From: an uncultured Oscillospiraceae bacterium
GTDB taxonomy: Bacteria; Bacillota; Clostridia; Oscillospirales; Oscillospiraceae
Assembly: GCA_934552825.1 (NCBI GenBank)
Contig: CAKTEQ010000006.1
Location: 22,657 to 86,656 of the forward strand
Direction: 5' to 3'
DNA length: 64,000 nt
Each line of letters starts with the position of its first letter. Position 1 is the first letter of the stretch. Position numbers and translations under genes: made by a program. Shown here in pieces: positions 25,591 to 34,612 of the stretch. The notes beneath the pieces are model-generated. The model saw only the letters and a program-made list of their open reading frames with translations, had not been told where the DNA came from and made no database searches.

Positions 25591-27342
25591 TTACTCAACA
25601 GTGATGGCATCGAAGCGGCAGAGCGTGATGCACTGGCCGCACTTGATGCACTTGTCCTGATCGATAACGTGAGGCTGCTTTACGCTGCCTGTGATAGCGC
25701 CCACGGGGCACTTCCTGGCGCAGAGAGTGCAGCCCTTGCAGGCGTCTGCCTTGATGTCGTACTTCAGGAGGTTCACGCACTCCTTTGCAGGGCACTTTTT
25801 CTCGTTGATGTGCGCATCGTACTCGTTGCGGAAATACTTGATTGTCGTAAGCACAGGGTTGGGCGCTGTCTGGCCAAGGCCGCACAGAGCGCCGTCTTTG
25901 ATGGCGTTGCACAGCTCTTCAAGCAGCTCCACGTCGCCCTCTTTGCCCTCGCCGTCGACTATACGGCTGAGGATCTCCAGCATACGCTTTGTGCCGATAC
26001 GGCAGTGGACACACTTACCGCAGGACTCCTTGGCTGTGAAGTCCAGGAAGAACTTCGCCATGCCCACCATGCAGGTGCTCTCATCCATGACGACCATACC
26101 GCCGGAGCCCATGATGGCGCCTGTTGCGGAGAGCGCCTTATAGTCGATGACCGTGTCCAGAAGCTCCGCGGGAATGCAACCGCCGGAGGGACCGCCCATC
26201 TGGACAGCCTTGATCTTCTTGTCGTCTCTGATGCCGCCGCCGATATCAAATATGACGTTGCGCAGAGTCTTGCCCATGGGGATCTCCACGAGGCCGCCGC
26301 GCTTTATCTTACCTGTCAGGGCGAAGACCTTCGTGCCCTTGCTGTCGGGCGTGCCCATGGCAGCAAAAGCCTCGCCGCCGTTGTTGATGATCCAGGCAAC
26401 GTTCGCGAATGTCTCAACATTGTTGATGTTGGAGGGCTTGAGGTTGTAGCCGCACTGCGCGGGGAAGGGGGGCTTCAGACGGGGCATACCGCGCTTGCCC
26501 TCAAGGGACTCGATGAGAGCCGTCTCCTCGCCGCAGACGAACGCGCCGGCGCCTGCCTTGATGCGCATGTCGCAGCTGAAGCCTGTGCCCATGATGTTCT
26601 CTCCCAGCAGGCCCTTTGCTCTCGCCTGCTCCATGGCGTTCTCCAGACGTACGATAGCCAGAGGATACTCCGCGCGCACATACACGATAGCTTCCTTCGC
26701 GCCGATAGCGTATGCGCCGATGAGCATACCCTCGATGAGGCTGTGGGGGTCGCTCTCGATGACGGCTCTGTCCATGAACGCGCCGGGGTCACCCTCGTCA
26801 GCGTTGCAGATGAGGTACTTCTCCTCACCAGCGGACTGGCGCGCCGCATTCCACTTGAACCATGTGGGGAAGCCGGCGCCGCCGCGTCCCGCAAGACCGG
26901 AGACCTTTATCTCTTCAATGACCTGCTCGGGCGTCATGTGCTTGAGGACCTTCTCAAGAGCCTGATACCCGTCGTCGCCCATATACGCGCCGATGTCTGT
27001 GGGGTCAATGACGCCGCAGTGACGCAGAGCTATTCTCGTCTGCTGCTCCAGGAAGGATGCGTCGTCGGCTGTTATCTTCAGCGCGTCGACCTTTGTCAGG
27101 TCGCCTGTGCGGGCAGCCTCAACAATAGCCTGCGCGTCCTTCTCCGCCACGTGTACGAGGCGGGCCTTCAGCTCCTTACCCTCGTAAATGTCCACGATGG
27201 GCTCCAGCCAGCACATACCGATGCAGCCTGTTACGCCAAGGGTGAACTTGTCCTCGCCGTTCATCAGGTCGGCGATAGCCTTATGTACTTTTCCTGCACC
27301 TGCGGCGATACCGCAGCTGCCCTGTCCAACTATAACTCTCAT
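25591..27342 (-). CDS. NuoF/HydB-like NADH-binding flavoprotein subunit
   Basis: 583 residues. An N-terminal thioredoxin-like [2Fe-2S] domain (about 1-110) precedes the FMN/NADH-binding NuoF core (GLAGRGGAGFPTWFKW near residue 150, then CNADEGDPGAFMDR). An SLBB domain, the NuoF [4Fe-4S] motif (ESCGKCVHCRIGTKR) and two C-terminal ferredoxin-type [4Fe-4S] motifs (CKGCTLCARKCP, CIKCGQCITLC) follow. This domain order is HydB/HndC-type, typical of bifurcating enzymes rather than membrane complex I. ATG 27342 overlaps the NuoE-like stop by four bases and follows AGGAGGAG. Confidence 0.92.
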   Translation of the reverse strand: MRVIVGQGSCGIAAGAGKVHKAIADLMNGEDKFTLGVTGCIGMCWLEPIVDIYEGKELKARLVHVAEKDAQAIVEAARTGDLTKVDALKITADDASFLEQQTRIALRHCGVIDPTDIGAYMGDDGYQALEKVLKHMTPEQVIEEIKVSGLAGRGGAGFPTWFKWNAARQSAGEEKYLICNADEGDPGAFMDRAVIESDPHSLIEGMLIGAYAIGAKEAIVYVRAEYPLAIVRLENAMEQARAKGLLGENIMGTGFSCDMRIKAGAGAFVCGEETALIESLEGKRGMPRLKPPFPAQCGYNLKPSNINNVETFANVAWIINNGGEAFAAMGTPDSKGTKVFALTGKIKRGGLVEIPMGKTLRNVIFDIGGGIRDDKKIKAVQMGGPSGGCIPAELLDTVIDYKALSATGAIMGSGGMVVMDESTCMVGMAKFFLDFTAKESCGKCVHCRIGTKRMLEILSRIVDGEGKEGDVELLEELCNAIKDGALCGLGQTAPNPVLTTIKYFRNEYDAHINEKKCPAKECVNLLKYDIKADACKGCTLCARKCPVGAITGSVKQPHVIDQDKCIKCGQCITLCRFDAITVE

Positions 27343-27842
27343 GCCTGCTCCTCCTGTGCTCTCTTGCGGAGATCGTTCAGAATACCGATAGCCTTGTCAG
27401 GCGTCAGTGAGCCGAAAGTCTCGTCGTTAATCATCATGACTGGTGAAAGGCTGCAGCAGCCCAGGCACGCCACGTTCTTCAGCGTGAACAGCCCGTCCTC
27501 GGTCGTCTCGCCGTTCTTGATGCCCAGCTCTTCACAGATAGCGCTCTCGATGCGCTCGGAGCCGTTGACATGGCAGGCCGTGCCCTGGCAGAGCATTATG
27601 AGATACTTGCCCACGGGCGTGAGGCGGAACTGCGTATAGAACGTCGCAACACCCATTACTTTCGCGGGTGTGCTGCCGGTCCTCTCCGCCACATGATAAA
27701 TGACATCGATGGGAAGATATCCATAGATGTCCTGTGCCTTCTGCAGGATAGTGATAAGGCTCCCGCTGACGTTCTGATACTTCTGCAGAACGTCCTCAAG
27801 GAGCGTCAGATCGCTGCCCTTGCTGCAATTACAATTGCACAT
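27339..27842 (-). CDS. NuoE/HydC-like [2Fe-2S] subunit
   Basis: 167 residues. A helical N-terminal part precedes a thioredoxin-like [2Fe-2S] fold with ligands in CQGTACHVNG and CLGCCSLSP. The N-terminal MCNCNC start, four cysteines or so, is unusual for NuoE and might bind another metal or be incidental. ATG 27842 follows AAGGAGG. It is the first gene of the operon and overlaps the NuoF-like gene. Confidence 0.92.
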   Translation of the reverse strand: MCNCNCSKGSDLTLLEDVLQKYQNVSGSLITILQKAQDIYGYLPIDVIYHVAERTGSTPAKVMGVATFYTQFRLTPVGKYLIMLCQGTACHVNGSERIESAICEELGIKNGETTEDGLFTLKNVACLGCCSLSPVMMINDETFGSLTPDKAIGILNDLRKRAQEEQA

Positions 27843-27937
27843 TGCGTATTCATCCTCCTTAATATGTGTCCGCGCCCTGCGGCGCAATATTACTCCACAT
27901 GTCCGCCGGGGGCACTACCCCACTCTCAGACTTACAC

Positions 27938-27966
27938 AGTATACGGTAAATCCACTTTAAAATCAA
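27938..27966 (-). promoter_or_regulatory. Promoter of the NuoE/NuoF/NfnB-like operon
   Basis: Minus strand TTGATT (27966-27961) and TATACT (27943-27938), spacer 17 bases, about 95 bases before the NuoE-like start. Confidence 0.7.
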
Positions 27967-28097
27967 TGGAATGTTGCGAAAAAAATAGCTTTATTTATGA
28001 TAAACCTTTATATTTATTCCCCAACAGTTTACTTAATTGGTTTTTCTAAGGCTTCAACTAAGAGAAATTTCTATTTATCGTCATTTCCTCCCCCCAG

Positions 28098-28140
28098 AAA
28101 CCCCAGTTGTTACTGGGGTTTTAGCCGTTCCTTTTTTACT
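28098..28140 (+). terminator. Hairpin terminator-like element
   Basis: 10-bp perfect stem (28098-28107 with 28112-28121), four-base loop, then a T-rich stretch at 28131-28140. No plus-strand gene precedes it. Confidence 0.5.
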
Positions 28141-28587
28141 CTTTCCTCTTGTTTCCCCTTTGGGGTAAGAAACAAAGTAAACTTTTTATTCTCCGCCCGA
28201 GACCTTATCAAGTAATCTTGCAGAAGTGCTCTTTGTTTCCCTTATTGCGTGGGTGTATATATTCAGCGTAGTATCCGTCTTTGCATAGCTATATTTATAT
28301 AGCCCACCGTTCTGTATACCATTGCTCATTATGTGTAAATTCAGCACTTTTGGGAATAATGATCCTCTGCTTCTCTGCCCGGAGCTCTTTGTGTCGGCAA
28401 AATCATGCTATGAAAATAATCAGCAATTCCCATCTTTAACACTACACCGCATAACCCCATTCCCCTGCACTGCGAAACTCTCTGCGCCGAAAAATTAAAT
28501 TGTGCTCATTCGAGGCAAGCGGAACCATAGTTACAGCTCTTCAAAAGTGTCCAAGAGTAATTGTCCCATAGCCGTAAATTGCGACGC

Positions 28588-28635
28588 AAGACGGCAATGA
28601 GCATGTTTTTCGATGCTCATTGCCGTCTTACTTCT
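28588..28635. repeat. 17-bp perfect inverted repeat (hairpin)
   Basis: Arms 28588-28604 and 28613-28629 are perfectly complementary with an 8-base loop, followed by ACTTCTTGTT. It could be a terminator or the trace of a small mobile element; no gene borders it directly. Confidence 0.7.
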
Positions 28636-29242
28636 TGTTAACCTTGTTTGGTGCTGGTGAGTATGGACCCCATTTCAGCAGTTGGGTGGATACTCTTTCA
28701 TTCAATTTCCGTCCGCTGTATAACAAGTTCCCCCGCCGCCGAAATGTCTTTCGTAAGGGGAGAGGGCGCGTTGTGCCGCAGCTCCTTTGTCATTTCCTCT
28801 TCTTCCCGCCGGAAACACCGAAGGCGAGGATTTCCATACTGCGGAGATCCCGCCTCCCTTGCCGGAGCCCACTGCTCGTTGAGGCTTCGGCAGCCCGAAC
28901 GTATATCCGCGATATTCTCTACTTTGCAGTCCTCGCTTGGGTATGACAACAGCGGGCTTTTCAGACGGATGCCGTTCTACCCCGAAATGCCGGGTTCCGA
29001 TATCAAGATCGATACCTGCTCTCTAATCCCTCTCGAAAAATGGACTTGTACTGGGGCATATTTGTTGCCCGTCAGTTCCTTTGGTGTTGGAGCAGCAGAC
29101 CCGCTGATTATTTGGGCCTCTCCTCTAAATGCTAAGAGCTTGCCGATGTTCTGAAATATGCTCTTCACTCTGTGTCTCCCAAATTGATAAACAAGATGCC
29201 AGGCTCAGTGGACGTATAATTGATGTATTCGCCCGGCGCACA

Positions 29243-30607
29243 CTACTCCACTTCTGTCAGGAAGGTGTCTCCGCTCACAAAAAACGGATCCAGATCCGTA
29301 ATGGGCCAAGTGAACCAGTTCTCATCCCAGGGCCGCTTCATAAACAGGCACAACGCCGGAGTTCCCTCCGGGATAGTAAGGGAGAACCACTGAGGCTCGT
29401 TAAGCTGAAGCCTCCCCTCATACAACACGGTCTCTGTGATCCATCCTTGCAGGGTACCGTCCGCGGTCAGTTCCGGCTTTCCTGTGCAAAACTGAATATC
29501 TGTCTCGTACCAGCGTCCCACCAGCAACAGCTTGTTCTTCCCACCTTCCTCCAGTGTGGTCATGGGGATAGCCTCCAACGGCTCCGCGACCTCCGCAGGC
29601 GGGTCTCGCCAGTAGAAGATCAGAGTTTTGTTTGGCTCATTTGCCACAACACTCTCCAGCGTCTCCGGCAGGAAACTGCTCGAGCGCATATAGATTGCGG
29701 TGCGGGCTGTTGGCGCATTGTCCAGTTCATAGTATTGCTGGAGATAGAGGGTATTGCGGTCTGTCAAGGTGACATAGTATTCCGCGTTGGAGTCTTCATG
29801 AAACAGCTGTGCAGACCAAAGTTCGTTGGGGAGACCGTACATCAGGGGTTCATCCAGTTGTTCTACTAGCAGCGCCATTTCCGTCTGGTATGTTGGAGCG
29901 TCCGTATCTAAAAAGTGAGCGCTGTAATAGTCCGCCTGTAATGTATAGCTATATGACATATCTGACCATTGGCGCTCAAAGTTCAGCAGAGATGCCATGT
30001 GAACCTCCTTCACGCTGAACTCATCACCCTCCACCTCACCGGAAACCATCCGCCAGACTCCTTCAAGGTCCGCGATACACAGTTCCCCGCCAGGACCCGG
30101 CCGTTCTGTCGGTTCAAAATAGAAGCGATCCCCGTAGGGGGTCTCCAGCATCACGGAATTGTCCTTTTCAATACGTCCATCCACGGTCACTATGTCTCCA
30201 TAGTAATCCCTTCCATTCAACCGTAGAGTGTTATCCGCTCCCAGCCACCAGCTTGCATCCAGCAGGCAGGTATTGTAGCATGAACCCAAAATCTCTCGAA
30301 ACTGTGCCGTTCCGTCATCGTTGAGGTAGAGATCCGCCCTCCATTTTTCCGTGGGCATGGTGCTGATTTCCGTGCGGTCAAAGAACGAATTATAGGATTC
30401 ATGCCGCACAGCAGTCCAGTAGATGCCGTCAAATGATATAGACGCCGGCGATGGATCGTCTTTCTCTCCGCCGCTGCCGGAGGGGGGTGCGGCGGTGTCC
30501 GGTCGGTTGCCGGAGGGGGGTGCGGCAGTATCCGGTCGGTTGCCGCAGGCGTTCAGGCTGAACGCCAGCACTAGCGCCAGCGCCAGCGTAAGACATCTTT
30601 TACCCAT
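29243..30607 (-). CDS. Uncharacterised lipoprotein with tandem PPSGNRPDTA linker
   Basis: 454 residues. A lipoprotein signal (about 1-20, lipobox SLNAC at residue 21) is followed by a low-complexity linker carrying two exact copies of GNRPDTAAPPS, encoded by a 33-base tandem repeat at 30477-30542. The remaining ~390 residues look like repeated beta-rich modules, with many Tyr/Trp residues and several 'G..W..' openings. No family recognised. The start is only 4 bases after the preceding gene's stop and has a poor ribosome site, so translation is probably coupled. Confidence 0.75.
   Translation of the reverse strand: MGKRCLTLALALVLAFSLNACGNRPDTAAPPSGNRPDTAAPPSGSGGEKDDPSPASISFDGIYWTAVRHESYNSFFDRTEISTMPTEKWRADLYLNDDGTAQFREILGSCYNTCLLDASWWLGADNTLRLNGRDYYGDIVTVDGRIEKDNSVMLETPYGDRFYFEPTERPGPGGELCIADLEGVWRMVSGEVEGDEFSVKEVHMASLLNFERQWSDMSYSYTLQADYYSAHFLDTDAPTYQTEMALLVEQLDEPLMYGLPNELWSAQLFHEDSNAEYYVTLTDRNTLYLQQYYELDNAPTARTAIYMRSSSFLPETLESVVANEPNKTLIFYWRDPPAEVAEPLEAIPMTTLEEGGKNKLLLVGRWYETDIQFCTGKPELTADGTLQGWITETVLYEGRLQLNEPQWFSLTIPEGTPALCLFMKRPWDENWFTWPITDLDPFFVSGDTFLTEVE
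30477..30542. repeat. 33-base tandem duplication inside the lipoprotein gene
   Basis: Two in-frame copies (30477-30509 and 30510-30542), differing at two positions, lengthen the linker after the lipid anchor by 11 residues. Such a linker is prone to copy-number change by slippage. Confidence 0.85.
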
Positions 30608-30611
30608 AGTG

Positions 30612-31097
30612 TTATGCCCATGGGTCCTGCGCTGCAGGGATGCGGATTCCGCTCAGAGGACTGGAATACTCCCAAAGAAACCATTCCCCGGTGGAGGGCT
30701 TTTGTCGCAGCTTTATGGGGCGGGGAGAATCTGCTCCCGCCGTCTTGATAAACACCCGGCAATACCCCGGTTCGATGTTCTGGGGCTGTGGATCCGGTAG
30801 GATGCTCAGCACATAAGGCCTTGGGGGAATATAGCTGTTTTCCGGCGCTGCGCCATCAAAGTAGGCCAGCGGTAGATATTCCTTACCCCTCAGCCGATCT
30901 CGCAGAAATTGCGCGTCGTACGGGGTCATGGGTCTGGGTCCTCGCAGCAAATTCATGGCGGCTATACCCGCATCCTTATCTTTTATGTACAGGTTCAATG
31001 CACATAGGAAGCCTGCGCAAACCTCCTCCGGTGTTCGGTGGGGCAAAGCCTCAAATTCTGCCATCGTGGTGGGCAGGTTGTTGATCGTTACTTGCAT
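30612..31097 (-). CDS. Uncharacterised 161-residue protein, possibly DUF6935-like
   Basis: No signal peptide or membrane helix, so cytoplasmic. The N-terminus (MQVTINNLPTTMAEFEALP) and the following alpha-helical part resemble what I remember of DUF6935 proteins from gut Clostridia, which are often short and of unknown role. The C-terminal half contains a Pro-rich beta stretch. ATG 31097 follows AAAGGAAA with 6-base spacing; the ATG at 31124 lacks a site. The downstream lipoprotein gene begins 4 bases after its stop, so the two form an operon. Confidence 0.7.
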   Translation of the reverse strand: MQVTINNLPTTMAEFEALPHRTPEEVCAGFLCALNLYIKDKDAGIAAMNLLRGPRPMTPYDAQFLRDRLRGKEYLPLAYFDGAAPENSYIPPRPYVLSILPDPQPQNIEPGYCRVFIKTAGADSPRPIKLRQKPSTGEWFLWEYSSPLSGIRIPAAQDPWA

Positions 31098-31184
31098 GGC
31101 ACTTTCCTTTCTCCCGTAATTCACGGTTGCTTAGTAGAATGAAGGTTCCCCGTTCCGTTTTGGTCCGGGGATCCCGGTTATCCG

Positions 31185-33575
31185 TTATCGATAGGTACGG
31201 CTCCAGTTCTCGCTGCTGCCGGACTTGGCGTAGTCATGTCCGTTGGCGGCTTCCATGGCGTACCAGTACGCCCAGTGGCTCTCAGTCATGTCCGAGAAGG
31301 TGAGAAGCTCGCTGAGATGGCTGCGGATATAGCTCTGATCCGCGCTGCGCTCCAGCAGACGGCAGGTGACCGCAGTCACCTCGGCACGGGTGATGGGGTT
31401 CTCCGGCTTGAATGTTCCGTCCGCATAGCCGGTTACCCATCCGCGTGTGGCCGCGAAGTTTATATACCTGGATGCCCAGTAATTGTTCGGCACGTCTGTA
31501 AAGTTCTTACTGCCCTCAGTCAGCTTTTCAAAGCGGCTGGCAATGGCGGCGAACTCCGCGCGGGTCACTGGAGCATCTGGACGGAAGCTGCCGTCAGCGT
31601 ATCCTGTTATAATGCCAAACTGCTGCATATAGCCGATGTAGTTGGCCGCCCAGTAGCCATTAGGCACATCGGTAAAGGTGTTTGGATATGTCTTATGCTC
31701 CTCGATCTGCTCGGTGAGCAGGCGGGCGAACATGGTGGTCACCTCGGCGCGGGTCATATTGCGCTCAGGTCTAAAGGTGCTGTCGGTGTAGCCCACTAGG
31801 AAGGCAAAATGATCGATGCGATTCAACTCCGCAGCCTTGCGGTTAACGAAGGTCACGGGTGAGTAGTTCTCTCCGTTAACAGTGACGTGGAAACCTCTGA
31901 CGGTAAGCTCATAGGTCTCATTGGATATCACATAGCCATTAGGGGCTTCCTTTTCCAGCAGAGTGTAGGTGCCGTTGCTGACATTGGTAAAGCGCACAAT
32001 GCCGCTGCTGTTGGAGGTGGCCTTGTAGGCTTCCCTGCCCCAGCCGTCCGCCAGCACGAAGGACGCGCCGGCAAGGGCCTTCCCCTGAGTATCGGTCTTG
32101 TTGACCGTGATGGTCGTGCCGTAGAAAGTTCCTTCACCGCCATTGGTGTTGTAGGTGTATGTATTGGTGAAGGTGGCGGTATCCACAGGTTCGCGCTCAC
32201 CGTGATTTCCATCGTCTTCATGGTACAGCAAACTGAATTGATATTTCAATTCTTCCCCTTCGATCATATAGGTCACATGATACTGATTCGGAGAGCATTC
32301 CCATCCGCCAGTATCATCCTGCGTCTCCTTGAGCAAGATGTAGTGCTGACCAAAACCGTCAATGCTGTTGATGCTCTTTGGGATATCGAACGTCAGGGTA
32401 TAGTCCTCGGAGCCTACCCCATTTGTGGTGATCATCGCTGTGTCGATTAGATGATAGGTGTGATTCCCTTCATTGTCCTCATCGCCCGTATCCAGCAGTA
32501 GTTCAAAAGTGAAGGTCGCAGCGCCGGGGGAGGCATTGCCGCCCTGAACAACAGTCTTTTCAATGGGGATGGATATCTCGTCCTTCTCTTCAGGCTCGTT
32601 GGCGAAGGTGGCGATGGTCTCACCGTTTCTGTGGGGTATAGGAATAAGGTTCACCGGCGAATTTTGAATGATGGGTTTGATGCTGAGAATATTTCCGTCG
32701 CCGTCTTGCGTATCGAATACTATCACAGTGTATTTGTTTGAGGTAGCGACATAGCCAAAAGGTGCAGACTCCTCAGAAAGCGTGTACGTGCCGGGGTTGA
32801 TGTCCATATCAAATGTTGCGATACCGTTTTCATCAGAATAGGCAAACCTGCCCTCGCTGTTTGTGCCCTCCCGTGGGGTCAGCGCGAATCCCGCACCCTT
32901 CAGAGGGTTTCCGCTGTCGTCCTCCTTCTTCACAGAGAAGGAAATCCTTTCCGCGATCTTGCTCCAGAGATGGAAGCAGTCCAGCTGCACGGTAAAGATA
33001 TCTTTGCTGTTGTGGTGCACGATGGCGATATTGACGGTCTGGCCGCTGTAGGCGGATAGATCCACGTTGATCTCCTGCCACTCGTCAGTCGTCGCATAGT
33101 CCTCCCCCAGCTGGCTGTAGCTTCTACCGCCGTCTGTCGAAATGAATACGCCGACTTTATCGCCGGGCCACTCCTCGTCCTGCGCAGTCATCATAAAGCT
33201 CAGGATATATTCCCTTTCAGCCGCAAGAATTTGCTGCGGCAGGTGCAGCCAGTTGTCGGGAGTCAGTTCCCCTACTTCGTTCTCATAGGAGCGTGAACGG
33301 ATGCCGCCAACGCCGTGATGGATTTTTTCTGCTTCGTTTTGGTCATAAAAGACTTCCCACTTACGCCCGTCGCCGTCCCTGTCCTCGATGGTCCAACCGG
33401 CGGGCAGGTCTGCGCCCTCAAAGCCCTCGGCCCACTCCAAATCATAGCCCTGGAGGGCGTGACCCTCGATTGGATCTGCCGCCAGAGCTATGGTGGGAAG
33501 CAGCCCCATCACCATCATGAGGCAAAGCAAGACTCCCAGAAGTCTACTTGCGGTTTTTCGTTTACTCATCTTCAT
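31185..33575 (-). CDS. Secreted surface protein with anchor-J, SpaA/Spy0128-like and three SLH domains
   Basis: 796 residues. Signal peptide about 1-32 (ALAA). A jelly-roll module of the 'choice-of-anchor J'/MAM-like type follows, at about 38-210 (EGFEGADLPAGWTIEDRDGDG). Then come a SpaA-like prealbumin fold (about 215-310), a Spy0128-like domain (about 345-480, SIPIEKTV at the start), a second SpaA-like domain (about 495-585), and three C-terminal SLH repeats (about 600-780) with ITRAEV-type motifs. SLH repeats bind pyruvylated secondary wall polymer, so the protein sits on the cell surface. The beta domains suggest an adhesin or pilin-like spacer. ATG 33575 follows AAGGAG. Confidence 0.88.
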   Translation of the reverse strand: MKMSKRKTASRLLGVLLCLMMVMGLLPTIALAADPIEGHALQGYDLEWAEGFEGADLPAGWTIEDRDGDGRKWEVFYDQNEAEKIHHGVGGIRSRSYENEVGELTPDNWLHLPQQILAAEREYILSFMMTAQDEEWPGDKVGVFISTDGGRSYSQLGEDYATTDEWQEINVDLSAYSGQTVNIAIVHHNSKDIFTVQLDCFHLWSKIAERISFSVKKEDDSGNPLKGAGFALTPREGTNSEGRFAYSDENGIATFDMDINPGTYTLSEESAPFGYVATSNKYTVIVFDTQDGDGNILSIKPIIQNSPVNLIPIPHRNGETIATFANEPEEKDEISIPIEKTVVQGGNASPGAATFTFELLLDTGDEDNEGNHTYHLIDTAMITTNGVGSEDYTLTFDIPKSINSIDGFGQHYILLKETQDDTGGWECSPNQYHVTYMIEGEELKYQFSLLYHEDDGNHGEREPVDTATFTNTYTYNTNGGEGTFYGTTITVNKTDTQGKALAGASFVLADGWGREAYKATSNSSGIVRFTNVSNGTYTLLEKEAPNGYVISNETYELTVRGFHVTVNGENYSPVTFVNRKAAELNRIDHFAFLVGYTDSTFRPERNMTRAEVTTMFARLLTEQIEEHKTYPNTFTDVPNGYWAANYIGYMQQFGIITGYADGSFRPDAPVTRAEFAAIASRFEKLTEGSKNFTDVPNNYWASRYINFAATRGWVTGYADGTFKPENPITRAEVTAVTCRLLERSADQSYIRSHLSELLTFSDMTESHWAYWYAMEAANGHDYAKSGSSENWSRTYR

Positions 33576-34132
33576 GTTGTACCATCTCCTTCTGTTGAAA
33601 TTTTGTCGGTCTGTTCAGCAGGGAGTTCGCGTGGTAGGTAAGCCTCTCCTGCCACAATGTTGTCGCGCTCCTGCAATGTTTTCACACAAGCAATGCTCAG
33701 ATCCAGATCCCTGCAAATCAGGGAATATCAGTCGCACACTGATCCGCCGCAAGCATTACAGCGGCTTATGGCTTCCGGGTCTTGCGCTGCGGCTTTTTCC
33801 GGGCAGCCTTCCCGTTTCATCTCACATAAATCCCGGAAGAGTGCGTGAGTTTCCTCAGTCTCCGCCTCCGCGTTTGCTTTGGAAAAGAGGACGGGGCTGT
33901 ATGCCACGTTCCGCCTCTCTCCTAACAGCGGACGATAAAGTGGAACTCCTCTATGATGGAGCAACCCCAATTGTCTCCACCCTTTTCCGCTTCATGTGCG
34001 GTCCCTCCTCTCCGGCAGTTTGCCTATGCGGCTCTGCTATTTTTGTCTCTGCAAGTGCGGCTTCCTCTTTATAGGACGAATGGTTGTCGCGTGCCGCGTG
34101 TTGTATTCCCGGCTCTCGACCGCCGGTCTGCT
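33576..34132. other. Intergenic region, no convincing gene
   Basis: About 560 bases. A minus-strand frame at 33728-33970 would encode 80 residues ending in a CNACGGSVC motif, a possible small zinc-binding protein or the remnant of one, but it has no good ribosome site. Otherwise nothing is recognised beyond the presumed promoter of the SLH protein near 33.6 kb. Confidence 0.45.
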
Positions 34133-34612
34133 TTACCAGGCGCTCCGGTCCTCCATATCCTCCGCCGCTTCGCTGAGCCACTCCTGCGCCTGCCGAGCTG
34201 TCAAGTCGCCTAAGCAGTAGCCGTCAATGAGCTTCAACTCCACCGCCTTCTCCAGCGCTGGCAGCTTTTCCGGGTGATGCTCTTGACATATAAGGTAGAC
34301 CCGGCACTTCGGCAGCTTTCGACGCACCTCGATGGCGATGTCGCAGCGAGCGGAAACGTCCTTATCCTCCACACTGTCGGAAAAGTCAGTCTCCAGCAGC
34401 AGAAGATCCGCCTGCTCCGCCACGCACTGCCACACCACATCATCGCAGTCGTCTGAGAGGATACCCATAGGTTTGCAGCCACCCAGCTCCCGCAGCCAAT
34501 CCGTCGCCCGGCGAGTCATGGCGGGGGTGATGCAGCAAACCTCTGCTCTCGGCAGGGCGGGGCTCTTTCCGGGGCCGCTGCGCGGTGGTCTCCATTTTCG
34601 GAACAGGCTCAT
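34133..34612 (-). CDS. Stand-alone receiver-like protein with Asp-to-Glu at the phosphorylation site
   Basis: 159 residues, no output domain. The alternating hydrophobic strands and helices fit a CheY/REC fold. Where response regulators have a phosphoacceptor aspartate at the end of the third strand, this protein reads LLLLET, so the position is Glu74. The acid pair of strand 1 and the lysine of strand 5 are also not obvious. It therefore probably cannot be phosphorylated in the normal way and could act as a constitutive or protein-binding REC module. ATG 34612 overlaps the TGA of the upstream zinc-ribbon gene. A second protein of this kind lies at 42642. Confidence 0.65.
   Translation of the reverse strand: MSLFRKWRPPRSGPGKSPALPRAEVCCITPAMTRRATDWLRELGGCKPMGILSDDCDDVVWQCVAEQADLLLLETDFSDSVEDKDVSARCDIAIEVRRKLPKCRVYLICQEHHPEKLPALEKAVELKLIDGYCLGDLTARQAQEWLSEAAEDMEDRSAW

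Larger units (their letters stand above)
27967..29242. other. Gene-poor stretch at the left edge of the accessory island
   Basis: About 1.3 kb without a convincing gene. AT content is higher up to 28.6 kb. Two strong hairpins are present (28098-28121 and 28588-28629). Between 28.65 and 29.17 kb there are open stretches on the minus strand in one frame, separated by an in-frame TAG at 28977-28979, with no ribosome site and no domain I recognise. It could be a decayed gene or chance. The region separates the core operon at 27.8 kb from the island genes. Confidence 0.55.

Noticed and set aside
25477..27639. 720-codon plus-strand open frame opposite the NuoF-like gene
   Set aside because: Antisense shadow; the NuoF-like gene has intact cofactor motifs and a matching ribosome site on the other strand.
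23541..27842. Membrane complex I (Nuo) operon
   Set aside because: Only NuoE and NuoF relatives plus an NfnB-like chain are present. No membrane subunits, and the domain order is that of soluble bifurcating enzymes.
28650..29170. Two minus-strand frames as a single gene with a suppressed TAG
   Set aside because: No ribosome site, no domain, and no other evidence for stop-codon readthrough or pyrrolysine in the window.
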